A DNA stretch of 48,200 nt from Lysinibacillus mangiferihumi (GCF_003049665.1 NZ_PYWM01000033.1:1-48200), one strand, 5' to 3'; shown: positions 26,440 to 36,342, numbered from the stretch's first letter. The notes: generated from the sequence alone by a model not told the origin. A program made the numbers and translations.

Positions 26440-28956
26440 CTACTCTATTTTACGTAATCGCTCTACAATACTGCTTTTTGAAATGACCTTTTGGCACATA
26501 ACAGGAACTATTATCGCTATGACAAGAAGTATTGGAAGGCATAGCAGTGATGGAACAACTGTAAAATATAGCTTCATATAGGCTGCCCCTGCTGTAAATG
26601 CATTTAGACCCAGATAGCAAATTGCACTTCCAATAGTAAGCGTTGCAGCTATAGTTAGCAGAATATACATGGTACTTTCCAGTGTAAGCATTTTAATTAC
26701 CTGTTTATTTAGCATACCGATACTTTGTAACATCGCAAGCTCTCGTCGACGTGCATTGATGGAGGTAATGACAGAATTAATGAAATTCATAATGCCAATG
26801 AAAGCCACTAGAATGCTGATGGTAATCCCAACGATTTTCAACGTTTTTTGCAAGTTTTCAAATTCTGCCGCTAAAGACGCCTTGGATTCAAATTCCATGT
26901 TTTGGTCGGTGTTAGTGCTATAGTCCGCTAAAAAACGCTCCATTTTTTCCATTGCGCTATCTTGCACATCAATCGTGCTTAGCATTGGGGCTTTTTGTTC
27001 AATTTGCTCTAAAAAGACTTGGCTTGGCAAATAAAATGTTGGCGTTAACGGATGCGAGTGTCTTGCGCTTATGCTTTCTGGAATGTCCGCAACAGCAAGC
27101 ACTTCATATTCCCGCATTTGTCCGGTTGGATCGGGAAGCTGAATTTTGTCACCGATTGCATAGTATAAAATATTGCCTTGTGCATCAAATGGTGCAGCTA
27201 TCACATATTTTCCCGAATAAAGCTTTTGCTCCTCTATTTTGCCATGCAGTAAGATTAACTTTTGCAAAGCACCCTCATCAAGACCATACAGGTGCAATAG
27301 TTGTTTTGGTTCTTGAGCATAGCGTTTAAGTGCTTCAACTCTCTTACTATCTGCGCCATATTCCTTCGCCAATTGTTTAGGAATATCGACAAAGCGCGGC
27401 CCTGTTGGCACTTCATATTCTGTAAAATAGATGTTATTGATGCTTTCGATGCCTTCTTGTAAGGACAGCTCAGAGAAAAAGCCTTCGCTTAACGTGTCTT
27501 GGTTGCTATAGTTGAGATTGACATTAAAGTTAGACACGTCTCCCACTGCAAAATCGTTCATGATAGAACGGCTTAAATATTCATCCATATCAAAGCTGTT
27601 TGCAATCGAATAGGTAGCATTTAAAATCACTAGCCCTAAAGAAAGTGAGATGGAGACAAGCACAACCTTCTTTTTATTGCGAGCAAGATTTGAATAGGCC
27701 ATCGTCCACAAATTTACTTTAGTCCCTTTCTTTATCTTCCGTTTACTCCCTGCACTGTTATCTGTAACACGAAGCGCTTCAATCGGACTGACTTTTGCCG
27801 CAATTTTTGACGGCTTTGAAACACTGACAAAAACAGTGACTGCTGAAAAAATACTAGACAAAATAAAGATAAGTGGATGAGCTGATATTTTAATGACATC
27901 GGTGTTCATAATAGACAAGACAATCGGAACTAGCATCATTCCCACAAGATATCCAACTAGCAACCCAATTGGCAAACCGATGAAACAGAGCCACATCGCC
28001 TGTCTACGTATCAATTTACGAATTTGCTTTGGAGTTGTACCAATTGTTTTAATCAGTCCATAATACCGTACATCATTTGCCACACTAATTGTAAATACAT
28101 TAGCAATCATTAAATAACCACTAAAAGCAATCATTAAAATGGCACCAACAGTCGCAACGATGGTACTTATGTCTAGAGATTCACCGTTTCCGGTATAAGC
28201 CCAGTTGACGCCATAATCAATGTCGTCCAGACTGAACCCACTGTCTACAATCACTTTTTGCAGCTTGCTTTCAATACGAAAACTGTTCTTGAAATTGACA
28301 TCAGCGTTGATAAGACCTACATCATAGCCCTGCTTACTTGGTTTGTAATTGGCAAGTTGCTTCTCCACATAGCTTTTGCTCACCCATGCTTGACTTGCCT
28401 GCATAACCTTATCACCTGTCCAATAACCTACCAGTGTAAAGGTTTTGCTTATTTTTTCCCCTGCTAAAGAATAGTCCAAGGTAACCTTCTGACCTAGCTT
28501 CGCAGAAACACCAAGTTGCTTTAAAACGAGTGTGTCTGTGGCAATTTCCTCATCATTTTGTGGAAGTTTTCCTGTTGTCGGCATAGAAAACATACCCTTT
28601 GCATTGTTTTCACCGCTAGTGTATCGAATTTCAGTAGGGTGTTTGGCTAGCTCTTTATTTTCACCCACGCCCAAAACGACAGAGAAAGAAATATCTTTAA
28701 TATCAGGATGCGTTTTCAGCGCGTCATATTGCGCTTTTGACAGATATTTAAAGCTACCATGTGCACTGCCGCCCACCTGTCGCATAGTACTTTCCTCAAT
28801 CGATGCAACAAGGCTTGTAGCTACTGTAAATAGCCCCGAAAACATGAGCGAAGTCAAAATAATTGCAACGATAGCAAATAAGTTTCTCATTCTACTTGCT
28901 TTGAACGAACTTTTTGCAAGCAAATGAATGGTTCTTTTACTATTTACTTTAAGCAT
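26440..28956 (-). CDS. ABC transporter permease, FtsX-like, two FtsX domains
   Basis: A permease of about 838 aa with the MacB/FtsX layout twice. It has an N-terminal helix (residues about 20-45), a large outside domain, three helices around 270-390 (VGAILMIAFSGYLMIANVFTISVAND, then DVRYYGLIKTIGTTPKQIRKLIRRQA), a second N-terminal helix near 425-450, another outside domain, and a final three-helix set with NSVITSINARRRELAMLQSIGM. The IKTIGTxxxQI and LAMLQSIGM segments are the typical coupling stretches. The start is the ATG after GGTGGTATCC; it overlaps the ATPase stop by 8 bp. Such pairs with a two-component system often deal with antimicrobial peptides or lipids; the substrate is unknown. 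Confidence 0.88.
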   Translation of the reverse strand: MLKVNSKRTIHLLAKSSFKASRMRNLFAIVAIILTSLMFSGLFTVATSLVASIEESTMRQVGGSAHGSFKYLSKAQYDALKTHPDIKDISFSVVLGVGENKELAKHPTEIRYTSGENNAKGMFSMPTTGKLPQNDEEIATDTLVLKQLGVSAKLGQKVTLDYSLAGEKISKTFTLVGYWTGDKVMQASQAWVSKSYVEKQLANYKPSKQGYDVGLINADVNFKNSFRIESKLQKVIVDSGFSLDDIDYGVNWAYTGNGESLDISTIVATVGAILMIAFSGYLMIANVFTISVANDVRYYGLIKTIGTTPKQIRKLIRRQAMWLCFIGLPIGLLVGYLVGMMLVPIVLSIMNTDVIKISAHPLIFILSSIFSAVTVFVSVSKPSKIAAKVSPIEALRVTDNSAGSKRKIKKGTKVNLWTMAYSNLARNKKKVVLVSISLSLGLVILNATYSIANSFDMDEYLSRSIMNDFAVGDVSNFNVNLNYSNQDTLSEGFFSELSLQEGIESINNIYFTEYEVPTGPRFVDIPKQLAKEYGADSKRVEALKRYAQEPKQLLHLYGLDEGALQKLILLHGKIEEQKLYSGKYVIAAPFDAQGNILYYAIGDKIQLPDPTGQMREYEVLAVADIPESISARHSHPLTPTFYLPSQVFLEQIEQKAPMLSTIDVQDSAMEKMERFLADYSTNTDQNMEFESKASLAAEFENLQKTLKIVGITISILVAFIGIMNFINSVITSINARRRELAMLQSIGMLNKQVIKMLTLESTMYILLTIAATLTIGSAICYLGLNAFTAGAAYMKLYFTVVPSLLCLPILLVIAIIVPVMCQKVISKSSIVERLRKIE

Positions 28957-29629
28957 GGATACCACCATCTACAATCTGTCCGTCTTCTATACGGACAATT
29001 CTGTCTGCAAGCTGTGCGATTTCCTCATCATGGGTAATCATGACAATCGTTTGCTTGAATTGTCTACTTGTTACTTTAAATAAAGACAGAACATCTTGAC
29101 TGGTTTTAGTATCCAAGTTTCCCGTTGGCTCATCGGCTAAAATAATGGCAGGCTTTGATGCCAAAGCTCTAGCAATAGCAACTCGCTGCTGCTGCCCTCC
29201 AGATAAATTATTGGGCATATTTTGAAGTTTACGCTCAAGACCAAGCGTGTGAATAATGGCATCCACATATGCTTTATCAGGCGTATTGCCATCTAACCCA
29301 ATAGGAAGAACAATGTTTTCATAGACATTTAAAGTAGGGACAAGATTATAATTTTGAAAAACGAAGCCTATTTTTCGGCGGCGGAAAATCGTAAGTTCTT
29401 CATCCTTTAACTTAAAAAGTTCTTGACCATCCACAATCACCCTTCCGCTAGTCGGGCGATCAAGACCGCCAAGCATATGAAGCAACGTGGATTTGCCGCT
29501 ACCGGAAGTACCTACAATCGAAACAAACTCACCGTTCTCCACTTTCATACTGACGCCATCCAATGCATGAACGGCAGTATCCCCTTTCCCGTAAATTTTC
29601 ATTAAATCCTTTGTTTCAAGTATAATCAT
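28949..29629 (-). CDS. ABC transporter ATP-binding protein, MacB/LolD type
   Basis: A 226-aa ATPase with Walker [19 protein letters not shown] loop [17 protein letters not shown], signature [19 protein letters not shown], Walker [14 protein letters not shown], and switch His in [10 protein letters not shown]. The [15 protein letters not shown] wording is that of the MacB/LolD/SalX group that works with FtsX-like permeases. The ribosome site is TTTGGAGG. It is the first gene of the transporter pair, behind the promoter with direct repeats at 29675-29706. Confidence 0.93.
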   Translation of the reverse strand: MIILETKDLMKIYGKGDTAVHALDGVSMKVENGEFVSIVGTSGSGKSTLLHMLGGLDRPTSGRVIVDGQELFKLKDEELTIFRRRKIGFVFQNYNLVPTLNVYENIVLPIGLDGNTPDKAYVDAIIHTLGLERKLQNMPNNLSGGQQQRVAIARALASKPAIILADEPTGNLDTKTSQDVLSLFKVTSRQFKQTIVMITHDEEIAQLADRIVRIEDGQIVDGGIHA

Positions 29630-29674
29630 TTAAATTTCCTCCAAAAAAATATGTCTTCCATCTCTGCAATTCAT

Positions 29675-29706
29675 ATTATAAACTTCGAATCTTTCGAGAA
29701 TCTTTC
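29675..29706 (-). promoter_or_regulatory. Promoter with direct-repeat operator of the ABC transporter pair
   Basis: On the minus strand a perfect TATAAT (29680-29675) follows two copies of GAAAGATTC (29706-29698 and 29695-29687) spaced exactly 11 bp, covering the -35 region, where no canonical -35 box is seen. Tandem repeats at 10-11 bp are the usual binding sites of OmpR-type regulators. A related inverted copy (GAAAGATTTC on the plus strand) is at about 29733. The regulator encoded at 30588 is the likely activator. Confidence 0.65.
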
Positions 29707-29741
29707 TGAAGCAAAATCAATTCTAACAGTGCTGAAAGATT

Positions 29742-30587
29742 TCAATTTATTATTGGAAGAAACACCGAGAAAACAGAGCCAGTTCCCAACCTAGACTTGA
29801 CCTTTATATATCCGCCTTGGGCTGTAATGATTTCTCTTGCAAGGTAAAGACCAAGACCGACGCCTTCTTTGTCGGTTACCTCCTGTGAACGATAAAAACG
29901 AGAAAAAATCTTTGCCGTTTCATCCTCTGAAATACCAAGTCCTGTATCGGCCACATCAATCCTGCAAAATAGCTGATAGGGAGTGACAGATATGTGGACA
30001 CTTCGGCCACTTGGTGTATATTTAATGGCATTATCTACGATGTTGTATAGTGCCTCCACTGTCCATTTTGGATCAAAGAATGCCTCTACATCCCTACTAT
30101 CTACCGTTAAAGCAATGTTTTTTCCCATAGCTTTCGGTGTAGCCTGCTCTATAACCGTTTCAAGCATGTTCGCTACGTTGTTGTTTGTAGGAGTAACCGT
30201 TATAATTCCCGTTTCAAGCCGAGATGCTTTTACAAGAGAAGAAATAAGAAAGTTTAATTTTTCTGCCTGCTGCGTTAAAGCTGCCACACAGTTTTGATTA
30301 TAGTCAGACAGCTCACTTTCCGCTAAAAGTTGGGTATAGAGCAGAATGTTGGCAAGAGGCGTTTTGGTTTGATGTGATATGTCGGAAATCAGTTGATTGA
30401 TTTGAGATTTTTCGTCAGCTAACTGTATTTTTGTGGCACTGTTTGCTGTAAGATAGTGGGATAATTTAGTTTCCAGCGCAGACAGCTTGCTTTCATCAAA
30501 TCCGTTTTCAATAGGTCTTCCCTCTATTGCATTGTCAATCATTTTGTTTAATCGTTCAATGACCTTATTCGCTTTAAAAAACGCCAT
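29742..30587 (-). CDS. Histidine kinase without membrane sensor domain
   Basis: A 281-aa HisKA/HATPase kinase. The H box is LISDISHQTKTPLANILLY, the N box ALYNIVDNAIKYTPSG, and G boxes DTGLGISEDE and GVGLGLYLAREI are complete. The N-terminal 60 residues are charged helix with no transmembrane segment, so it senses inside the cell or through the ABC permease. The gene follows the regulator stop with no gap (TAA directly before ATG). The SHQTKTPL form is common in VanS/BceS-like kinases tied to peptide-antibiotic ABC systems. Confidence 0.9.
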   Translation of the reverse strand: MAFFKANKVIERLNKMIDNAIEGRPIENGFDESKLSALETKLSHYLTANSATKIQLADEKSQINQLISDISHQTKTPLANILLYTQLLAESELSDYNQNCVAALTQQAEKLNFLISSLVKASRLETGIITVTPTNNNVANMLETVIEQATPKAMGKNIALTVDSRDVEAFFDPKWTVEALYNIVDNAIKYTPSGRSVHISVTPYQLFCRIDVADTGLGISEDETAKIFSRFYRSQEVTDKEGVGLGLYLAREIITAQGGYIKVKSRLGTGSVFSVFLPIIN

Positions 30588-31265
30588 TTATTTCACCGCC
30601 CATAAATAACCTATACCATACACTGTTTTTATATATACGGGTTTTGTAGGGTTATCCTCAAGCTTGTCCCGTAATCTCTTTAGCGTAACAGACAAAGCAT
30701 TTTCGTCCACATAATGTGCGCCATCGCTCCAAATACGTTCAACCAATACGCTGCGTTCTAAAGTAACGCCTTTGTTGGCTGTTAAAATTTTTAGCAGTTT
30801 TTGCTCGGTTTTACTCAGCTCTACTACCTTTCCGTTTTTAAAATATTCCATGCGGTCAAAGTCAAAAACAAAATGATCTTGTTTAAATTGATTTCCTTTT
30901 GTGACCACTTGTTTTCTGAGCTGCGTATTTACTCTTGCACGCAGCACGGCAAGACTAAATGGTTTAGTAATGTAATCATCTGCTCCCATTTCAAGTCCTG
31001 CTACAATGTCTGTTTCCATATCGTTTGCTGTGAGCATGATTACGGGTATAGTACTGTTTCTTTTCACTTCGCATAGCAAGTCGAGTCCGTTACCATCAGG
31101 CAAATTAATGTCCAGTATCAACAAATCAAAGTTAGTATTAGATAACTGCTTTTTGGCCGATTGAATACTGTGAAATGGTAGAACGTCCATTTCAGTCCCT
31201 TGCAAAGCAAGAGCAATCCCATTTGACAATGCCTTGTCATCTTCAACAATCATAATTTTATACAA
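30588..31265 (-). CDS. Response regulator, OmpR/PhoB family
   Basis: A 225-aa regulator. The receiver holds IVEDD, the phospho-Asp in LLILDINLPDGNG, the Thr of MLTAND and Lys of ITKPFSLAVLRAR. The C-terminal winged helix ends in ENALSVTLKRLRDKLEDNPTKPVYIKTVYGIGYLW. The start codon is TTG at 31265 after GGAAGGTG; the next ATG (31253) would cut the first receiver strand. It is paired with the kinase immediately downstream and probably drives the promoter at 29675. Confidence 0.92.
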   Translation of the reverse strand: MYKIMIVEDDKALSNGIALALQGTEMDVLPFHSIQSAKKQLSNTNFDLLILDINLPDGNGLDLLCEVKRNSTIPVIMLTANDMETDIVAGLEMGADDYITKPFSLAVLRARVNTQLRKQVVTKGNQFKQDHFVFDFDRMEYFKNGKVVELSKTEQKLLKILTANKGVTLERSVLVERIWSDGAHYVDENALSVTLKRLRDKLEDNPTKPVYIKTVYGIGYLWAVK

Positions 31266-32005
31266 ATATTCACCTTCCTTCAGGGCGAAGTTATGTAATT
31301 TCGCTCCTCGAGCATTAAATTGCTCCCTACCACTTCAAAAATATTTTATCGGGTAGTACATATAAAAGTTTACCATGTTTGTATCTTCTCTCGCTTGCTG
31401 GATTAAAGCGATCACAAGCTGAAGTATACTACTCAAATTCCAAAAAGGTATAATTTATCAATATAAAGAATAGTAACTGGTAAATCCAATTTTTCAAAAC
31501 ACATTGTGGCATACTTGAAGCCAACGAATTTACTATTTTATTGAATAACTTGAAGGATCCCTTTTTAAAAAGTATTATATAGTATTAATACAATTATGCT
31601 CGTACGTTGCACCAAAAAACAGCCATTGAGACATTTGTTTCATTTTACAACAATGGGTCATTACCAAAAACATCAAACGGCTTGAGCCCTTAAAATTTGG
31701 GATCAAGCCGTATAAAGGATTTTAATTATTTCCACTGTCACAGTGAGCACTTCAGTACCGGTGTGCCTGATAACTTATATCGTTATTGATTGAGGGCACG
31801 CTTCCCTTCTAATTTGTACGCATTAAATCAAATTATTTTTCTCTCTGGATTTTATATCACTAGTTATAGTGTTTAAAAAATAAAAAAGGCTATAAGAGGA
31901 AATCCTTCTCATGTCATTTTAAATTTATCACAAATAGACACATCTTTAAGCCCTTACCAATACCCATTGGCTAACGATTTCTTAAACAAACATTTTTAAA
32001 TAACG
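31266..32005. other. 740-bp intergenic region with hairpins
   Basis: No convincing gene. A 9-bp hairpin ACGGCTTGA / TCAAGCCGT at 31677-31711 and CCATTG / CAATGG at about 31622-31655 lie side by side, with ACTGT/ACAGT at about 31734. The set looks like the end of a lost insertion or a non-coding element. A weak T-run hairpin at about 31878-31911 may end the rsgA transcript. It forms the left border of the AT-rich peptide cluster. Confidence 0.4.
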
Positions 32006-33076
32006 TCATTTAAATAAATTTACTTTTTTTCTGTAACGAGCTTCCTTCTTTTGACATTTTTTAAATTGACTTTGTTTTATTTTATCATTTTTTCTTTCTA
32101 AATGTTTAATTTCATTTTCAACTTTAAAATAGTTATCTAATCTATCTTTATTAAGTATGTTTTGCTCTATTGCACTCAGTACTGAGCACCCAGGTTCATT
32201 TATATGTGTACAATTATTAAAATAACATGTTGACGCAAGCTCTTTAATGTCTGTGAAACTGTTAGTAACACTATTATTTGTATCCCATACTTGCAACTCT
32301 CTCATACCTGGTGTATCTATTAAATTCCCTCCAGAAGGAAGGTTAATTAATTGACGGTGAGTTGTTGTATGTCTTCCTTTGTCATCATTTCTAATATCTT
32401 GCGTTTTTTGAAGTTCTATACCAGTTAAATAATTACATAAAGTAGACTTGCCAGCCCCAGAAGAACCTAAAAGAGCTACTGTTTGCCCCTCACCACAGTA
32501 CTTTTCAATTTCCCCAATCCCTTTTCCAGTTACGACACTAACACTATATATTGAAGTGCCAAAAGCAATATCTCGAACTTCCCCAAATCTTTTTAGTAAC
32601 TCTTCTTCACTAACTAGATCACATTTGGTAAGTACTATTACTGGATTACAACCACTATCATATGTTGCCGTTAAATAACGTTCTATTCTTCTTAAATTAA
32701 AATCACTATTTAAAGATACAGTAATAAACACAGTATTTATATTTGTAGCAATAACCTGTTCTTGATTGGCTTTTCCAACTGCATTTCGCGAAATCTTACT
32801 AAATCTTTCAAATACTTTATGTATAGTTGCTCTCATTTCATATTCTCTTATTGTACATAATACCCAATCACCAACAGTTGGATAATCTGAACTTTCAGAA
32901 ATCCCATTTAAAAAACTACCTGGTAAGTTTCCAATAACTTCACCAAACTCAGTAATTACTTTATAAAGCCCCTTATGTTCCGAGACTACCCTACCTAAAC
33001 TATATCCTTGACTTTCAAAGTGAAGGAATTGATCATATATTGAATCCAATAAACCAAATGTTTTTAAATTTATCAC
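32006..33076 (-). CDS. RsgA-like circularly permuted GTPase
   Basis: A 356-aa GTPase of the RsgA/YjeQ family that in all bacteria helps mature and check the 30S ribosome subunit. It has an N-terminal OB-like part, then the permuted motif order: VLTKCD (G4), LLGSSGAGKST (G1), TTTHRQ (G2), DTPGMRE (G3), and a C-terminal zinc site CYFNNCTHINEPGC. All are present. Low GC and a place at the end of a peptide-like cluster suggest a second, imported copy beside a housekeeping rsgA; a self-protection role at the ribosome would be an inference. The start is GTG with GAGGGAG 8 bases upstream. Confidence 0.9.
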   Translation of the reverse strand: MINLKTFGLLDSIYDQFLHFESQGYSLGRVVSEHKGLYKVITEFGEVIGNLPGSFLNGISESSDYPTVGDWVLCTIREYEMRATIHKVFERFSKISRNAVGKANQEQVIATNINTVFITVSLNSDFNLRRIERYLTATYDSGCNPVIVLTKCDLVSEEELLKRFGEVRDIAFGTSIYSVSVVTGKGIGEIEKYCGEGQTVALLGSSGAGKSTLCNYLTGIELQKTQDIRNDDKGRHTTTHRQLINLPSGGNLIDTPGMRELQVWDTNNSVTNSFTDIKELASTCYFNNCTHINEPGCSVLSAIEQNILNKDRLDNYFKVENEIKHLERKNDKIKQSQFKKCQKKEARYRKKVNLFK

Positions 33077-33122
33077 AAAATCAGCTCCCTCAAACTTTTA
33101 TATCAACACTTTGTTTATTAAA

Positions 33123-34721
33123 TTATTCTAATTTTGATTCTAAAAAATTCTTAACACTCTTCAATTTTTCTTTAGTAAATTCTATATTCATGCTAGTTAA
33201 AAAATCATTAATGTTAATATTTCCTTTAGATAAAGTAAATTTAAATTTTTCCAAGGTTTTAATAGGATTATTTTTATAATCTAGAAGTATTAAGCATCCT
33301 ATCAACTGTGATATTGCATATTCTAATGAATAAAATGGAATTAACCATATATGTTTTGAAAATCTCCATTGATGATTCATTTCAGTTTTATATTTTCCCA
33401 TATCTATGATACCGTTATATTTATCCATTAATATATTAAATTTATCAGAAAATATAGAATCTGGCTCAGTATATATATGTCTTTCAAATTCTTCAAACAT
33501 ACATGAAGCTGTTAATGTATATAGCACATCTGAGTAATAATACTTTTCCACAGCTTTAATTATATTATTTTCTAGCAAACTATTCTTTTTTAAATTATCG
33601 ATAAATATTAATTCTAACGTCATACTACTTATTTCTGCTATTTCTAATTGAGGTTTACTATAAAATTTCAAAGGTGTTTTTTTATAAGCAGAATAAAAAT
33701 GAAAAGCGTGACCAATTTCATGAATAAAACTTATCAAATCTCGATAACTATAATTTAAGTTCATAAATACAAATGGAACAGCCTCTTTTTCACCAATAAT
33801 AGTACAATAATTCAAATTTTCTTTGTTTTCTTTTACATTTATATCATAATTACCTAGGTCAATTAATACATCCTGAAAAAAGTGATAAATATCCAAATCG
33901 ATACCCTTCAGCGATTCACCAATTACATTGATAAAATCACTTTCATTCGCAAATCTATAAATTAAATTAGTACTATCTACTCTTACATCCCAAGGGTTTA
34001 ATGATTCAAGGTTTAATAATTCACATAGCTTTTCTTCATATATTTTTTTTAGTGGAACTATATTTGTTTCAACAAAATTTAAAGTTATATTTCTTAATCC
34101 TATTGGCTTATCTTTATTTGACAATACATATTCCTTGTAATTTTCATGACCTTTTTTTGATGCTAAATTATTTCTTTCTATAATTATTTTTTTAAAAAGT
34201 TTTTCTATATCAACTAAATACTTATTTCTTACTTGATTTATTGCTAACCAAGCCTCTCGCCTAATATCTTTGGAATTAGAATACAAAAGCTCTTCCAAGT
34301 CTTTATATATAAATCTAGTATTCTTATACTTATAGGTTATTCCCTCTAGTAGAAGTTGATATTCTCTCATCGTTTTTCTAATTGAATTAAAGTGTTTATT
34401 ATCCGCAGAGTGATCACTATTTAATTCTAAAATAAATTTATTGTAGTAATGAGGTAAGTTAATTAAGTATGGTGATTCTAAAATTTTTTTTTCTATTTTT
34501 AAATTCAATACTTTAATTATATTTATCACATTACTATCAATTAAAATCTCTTTTGTTGAACCTTTGTTTCTCTGTTCCTCTAGATATAAATAATTGAACT
34601 GCCTATTAATACTCTCTCTTAATTCAGAATACTCTAATATAGTTTTCTCTAATTTTTCAGAATTAGTTATTTCAACATTTAATAAAGGTAAATATTTATT
34701 TACAATTTCTTTTATATCCAA
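33123..34721 (-). CDS. M3-family metallopeptidase (oligoendopeptidase F-like)
   Basis: About 532 aa. The zinc site is SFIHEIGHAFHFYSAYK (HExxH), with a third ligand Glu in QLEIAEISSMTLE about 30 residues on, as in thimet/PepF enzymes. The rest is helical with low-complexity Lys/Asn/Ile content. No signal peptide, so it works in the cytosol on short peptides; in this cluster it may cut the leader from the precursor peptide or degrade it (inference). I prefer the TTG at 34721, which has AAAGG 9 bases upstream; an ATG at 34739 has no ribosome site. It lies within 25 bp of the exporter stop. Confidence 0.85.
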   Translation of the reverse strand: MDIKEIVNKYLPLLNVEITNSEKLEKTILEYSELRESINRQFNYLYLEEQRNKGSTKEILIDSNVINIIKVLNLKIEKKILESPYLINLPHYYNKFILELNSDHSADNKHFNSIRKTMREYQLLLEGITYKYKNTRFIYKDLEELLYSNSKDIRREAWLAINQVRNKYLVDIEKLFKKIIIERNNLASKKGHENYKEYVLSNKDKPIGLRNITLNFVETNIVPLKKIYEEKLCELLNLESLNPWDVRVDSTNLIYRFANESDFINVIGESLKGIDLDIYHFFQDVLIDLGNYDINVKENKENLNYCTIIGEKEAVPFVFMNLNYSYRDLISFIHEIGHAFHFYSAYKKTPLKFYSKPQLEIAEISSMTLELIFIDNLKKNSLLENNIIKAVEKYYYSDVLYTLTASCMFEEFERHIYTEPDSIFSDKFNILMDKYNGIIDMGKYKTEMNHQWRFSKHIWLIPFYSLEYAISQLIGCLILLDYKNNPIKTLEKFKFTLSKGNININDFLTSMNIEFTKEKLKSVKNFLESKLE

Positions 34722-34745
34722 AGGTTCACAGCCTTTCATTATATA

Positions 34746-35951
34746 TTAATTAGATTTGGAATTTTTGTTATATTGTTGAAAAATAGAATTTATAAGTAAC
34801 CAAATAGTTAAAAGTAGAAAAGGAATAGGTGCCAATATTAATATTAATCCAGGATCATAAAATTCTGTTAGAATTGGTAACACCAAAGTGATCAAAGAGA
34901 ATAAAATACCATCAATTGCATCAGCTAACGAAATAATTTTTCCCCTTATATGATTAGGAACTGATTGTAATTCAACATCCAATAAATTAGCAGGCAAATC
35001 TTTGGATATCCAAATCAGTAAATACAAAATGTAACCCCAAAAGAAAGGTGATAATGGAATTAATAGAGTTGATATACACATAATTATTATAGGAATAAAA
35101 AAACCAACTAAATGTTTCCCTTTATCAAAAAATAACTTATACCATTTGTATGAAAAATATGAACCAATCATCATTCCTACTGCAGATAAAATTCTATAAA
35201 TTCCATAAAATTCTTCACCGCCATCTTTAGCTGTTCCTAAAGTTGGAACTAACAATGTGTCCGATAATGCTAAACATCCCCATAATAATGTGGATCCCAT
35301 CACTAACCCAAATATCTTTTTGCTATGCCACATAAATTTTAATGCTTCGATTAGTGTACTACTTTCTTCTTCATGATCTTGGTTTATTAATCGTTTTTTA
35401 TTGGGAATTACAAACCAACAAACTATTCCAAATACAAGAAATGATACTGCGTTTAATGAAAAAATTAATGCTATATTATTAAGGAAAATACCATACGCAG
35501 CTATAGTTGCTCCTATCACTCTTGCAAATCCACCAAAAAATCCAAACCACCTATTGATATTTGGTAATTCTTTCTCTTCAACAATGAGTGGAATACTTGA
35601 CAAAAAAGCAGGTCTAAACAACATCTTAATAAAACTAGCAATTGTTGCAATTATAAGGATAAATATATAATTCTCATGAGAGATTAATAGCAATATACTA
35701 GTTATAGCTAAAGAGAAATTTACGCTAACTGTAATAGTTCTTCTCGATACTTTGTCTGCTAAATAACCAGAAAAGGGACCTATTATTAATTCAGGGACAA
35801 ACCGTAAAAATAAAAAAAGGCCAAAAAGAAAACCTGATTGGGTAATGGTAAAGACAAAAGTTGCTAAGGCAATACCTTCAGCCATATCACCTAGCTTTGA
35901 AAAAGAATCTGATGCGATTAACAGTCTTACTTTATTTTTATCTTTTGTCAC
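34746..35951 (-). CDS. MFS exporter
   Basis: A 401-aa protein with about twelve hydrophobic segments and the motif-A-like GPFSGYLADKVSRRTI between helices 2 and 3. The order of segments (FVFTITQSGFLFGLFLFLRFVPELIIGP) is that of macrolide-efflux-like MFS proteins (MefA/DHA3 group). The start codon is GTG after AGGAGAG. It likely exports the cluster's product (inference from place). An inverted repeat lies 35 bp upstream of the start. Confidence 0.86.
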   Translation of the reverse strand: MTKDKNKVRLLIASDSFSKLGDMAEGIALATFVFTITQSGFLFGLFLFLRFVPELIIGPFSGYLADKVSRRTITVSVNFSLAITSILLLISHENYIFILIIATIASFIKMLFRPAFLSSIPLIVEEKELPNINRWFGFFGGFARVIGATIAAYGIFLNNIALIFSLNAVSFLVFGIVCWFVIPNKKRLINQDHEEESSTLIEALKFMWHSKKIFGLVMGSTLLWGCLALSDTLLVPTLGTAKDGGEEFYGIYRILSAVGMMIGSYFSYKWYKLFFDKGKHLVGFFIPIIIMCISTLLIPLSPFFWGYILYLLIWISKDLPANLLDVELQSVPNHIRGKIISLADAIDGILFSLITLVLPILTEFYDPGLILILAPIPFLLLTIWLLINSIFQQYNKNSKSN

Positions 35952-35985
35952 TAAATCTCTCCTATACTATAAATTTAATCTACTC

Positions 35986-36006
35986 ATACACCACTGTACG
36001 GTGTAT
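35986..36006. promoter_or_regulatory. Operator-like inverted repeat upstream of the MFS gene
   Basis: ATACACC ACTGTAC GGTGTAT, a perfect 7-7-7 inverted repeat of the size used by TetR-type repressors, next to a -10-like TATAGT on the minus strand. No regulator gene of that type is in the window. Confidence 0.45.
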
Positions 36007-36342
36007 CAAAAGTCATGTTTTACAAATGAATTAAACTTCTTCTCCTATTTAGGGAATTGGGGAGTTAACTGCCAGCTGAAAAAGCTGCTGCCTAGAAGAG
36101 AAATATTTCAGCAAAAACGGAAACATGGGGGCAAGAAATCCACCCCCATACATTTTGGGAGCGTAACATCTATGCATTTTCCGTTTTACATCCAGAATAG
36201 GTGGTCAAAGGCTCTTTGCACTTTGACGGACTACTTGGAATGTAAAACACTCAAAAAATAGGTGTTACTTCATCTTGACGTAGTGCGATTCTAAATTTTT
36301 AGGGTCATTTCAAGTTATGAGTAATTATTAAGTTTACTTGGC
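36007..36342. other. Structured spacer between the MNIO-like gene and the MFS gene
   Basis: Two large imperfect hairpins are seen. One has arms AAAACGGAAA (about 36115) and TTTCCGTTTT (about 36178), with ATGGGGG/CCCCCAT inside. The other has GTTTTACAT / ATGTAAAAC as outer arms and GTCAAAG / CTTTGAC inside (about 36184-36250). GC content is higher than in the flanking genes. GGCTCTTTGCA inside recalls ISL3-type ends, so it may be a mobile remnant; no transposase is present. Confidence 0.45.

Noticed and set aside
31266..32005. Insertion sequence
   Set aside because: Hairpins are present but no transposase fragment, matched terminal repeats or target duplication could be found.
35845..36261. 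Plus-strand frame of 138 codons over the hairpin region
   Set aside because: It begins inside the MFS gene in antisense and has no ribosome site; the hairpins explain the sequence better.
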